This document shows positions 63,864 to 64,000 of a DNA stretch of 64,000 bases, piece after piece. The notes under the pieces are model-generated. The model saw nothing but the letters and a program-made list of their open reading frames with translations. It was not told where the DNA came from and searched no databases. This DNA comes from Candidatus Poribacteria bacterium. GTDB taxonomy: Bacteria; Poribacteria; WGA-4E; WGA-3G. The stretch lies in NCBI GenBank assembly GCA_028824685.1, contig JAPPCZ010000083.1:1-64000 (forward strand), in the 5' to 3' direction. Positions within the stretch are counted from its first letter, which is position 1, and every line of letters starts with the position of its first letter. The translations under genes were made by a program, and so were the position numbers.

Positions 63864-64000
63864 ATGAAATTGCTACTTTACCCGCTTGTTTTTATCCTCT
63901 CCATCACAATTGCTATTGCTGAAAAACCCGTCCCATTCGGCACCCCACCGTGGCAACCTACAGGCAGATATACACACCCCGAAATCCGTGAGAGTTCTGG
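63864..64000 (+). CDS. Secreted protein, 5' end only
   Basis: The frame starts at ATG with AAGGA upstream and runs off the window after 45 codons. It encodes a signal peptide (about 1-19, MKLLLYPLVFILSITIAIA) followed by a proline-rich mature start (PVPFGTPPWQPTGRYTHPE). The promoter at 63793-63821 supports it as real. Product cannot be identified from this part. Confidence 0.75.
   Translation, partial: MKLLLYPLVFILSITIAIAEKPVPFGTPPWQPTGRYTHPEIRESS

Overview
The window looks like a chromosome segment from an uncultured Gram-negative bacterium. It encodes Omp85/BamA-like and SprA-like outer-membrane barrels, lipoproteins, periplasmic HtrA proteases, and many secreted LamG, PA14, CARDB and beta-propeller proteins. 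That gene set, together with hairpin repeats containing gtaggagcgatctccgaatcgc, reminds me of Candidatus Poribacteria. This assignment is from memory and a marker-gene tree would have to confirm it. There are no rRNAs, CRISPR arrays or prophages. Three tRNAs are present, plus one decayed IS transposase and many small palindromic or MITE-like repeats.

Layout. 1-5.8 kb (+): a duplicated PA14-domain, membrane-anchored protein, then an Omp85-type barrel and a DUF4159 protein; a relic of a second barrel gene lies between the two PA14 copies. 5.9-13.3 kb (-): two LamG proteins, holA, an FmdB zinc ribbon, a CARDB/alpha-toroid protein and an NHL-type propeller. 13.7-16.8 kb: a small secreted protein (+), then a threonine-synthase-like gene and an ornithine-carbamoyltransferase-like gene (-). 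17-23.4 kb (+): one giant SprA-like gene. 23.4-26 kb (-): three envelope or secreted proteins. 26.6-36.9 kb (-): tRNA-Val, tRNA-Ile2, rpoD, a truncated rpoD paralogue, dnaG, mutS2, a TolB-like propeller, a TPR membrane protein, tRNA-Gly and a peroxiredoxin. 37.4-48.1 kb (+): an FGE-like protein and a four-gene ATP-grasp / alpha-E / transglutaminase locus. 48.3-58.4 kb (+): IS relic, beta-gamma-crystallin/ThuA protein, flotillin-like protein with a hendecad coiled coil, zinc-ribbon/CBM-like protein, M6 metalloprotease with a C-terminal sorting-type domain, and a lipoprotein. 58.6-63.6 kb (-): DinG-type helicase and two HtrA proteases. The last 137 bases open a new secreted protein that runs off the window.

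The most interesting signals are these. (1) A shared C-terminal motif, roughly K-L-x-T-x-W-G-x-L-K-R, ends or nearly ends four secreted proteins with two unrelated folds (LamG and PD40 propeller); it could be an undescribed sorting or anchoring tag. (2) A SprA-like translocon and an M6 protease with a YPNPF-type C-terminal domain suggest a type IX-like secretion route. (3) A sigma-70 paralogue reduced to little more than region 2 sits inside a dnaG-rpoD operon, and RpoD itself has an insertion in region 4. (4) The flotillin-like protein carries about thirteen 22-residue (2 x 11) repeats. (5) Several families of small palindromic elements occur, some with clear target-site duplications, and one keeps complementary hairpin loops while its stems differ between arms.
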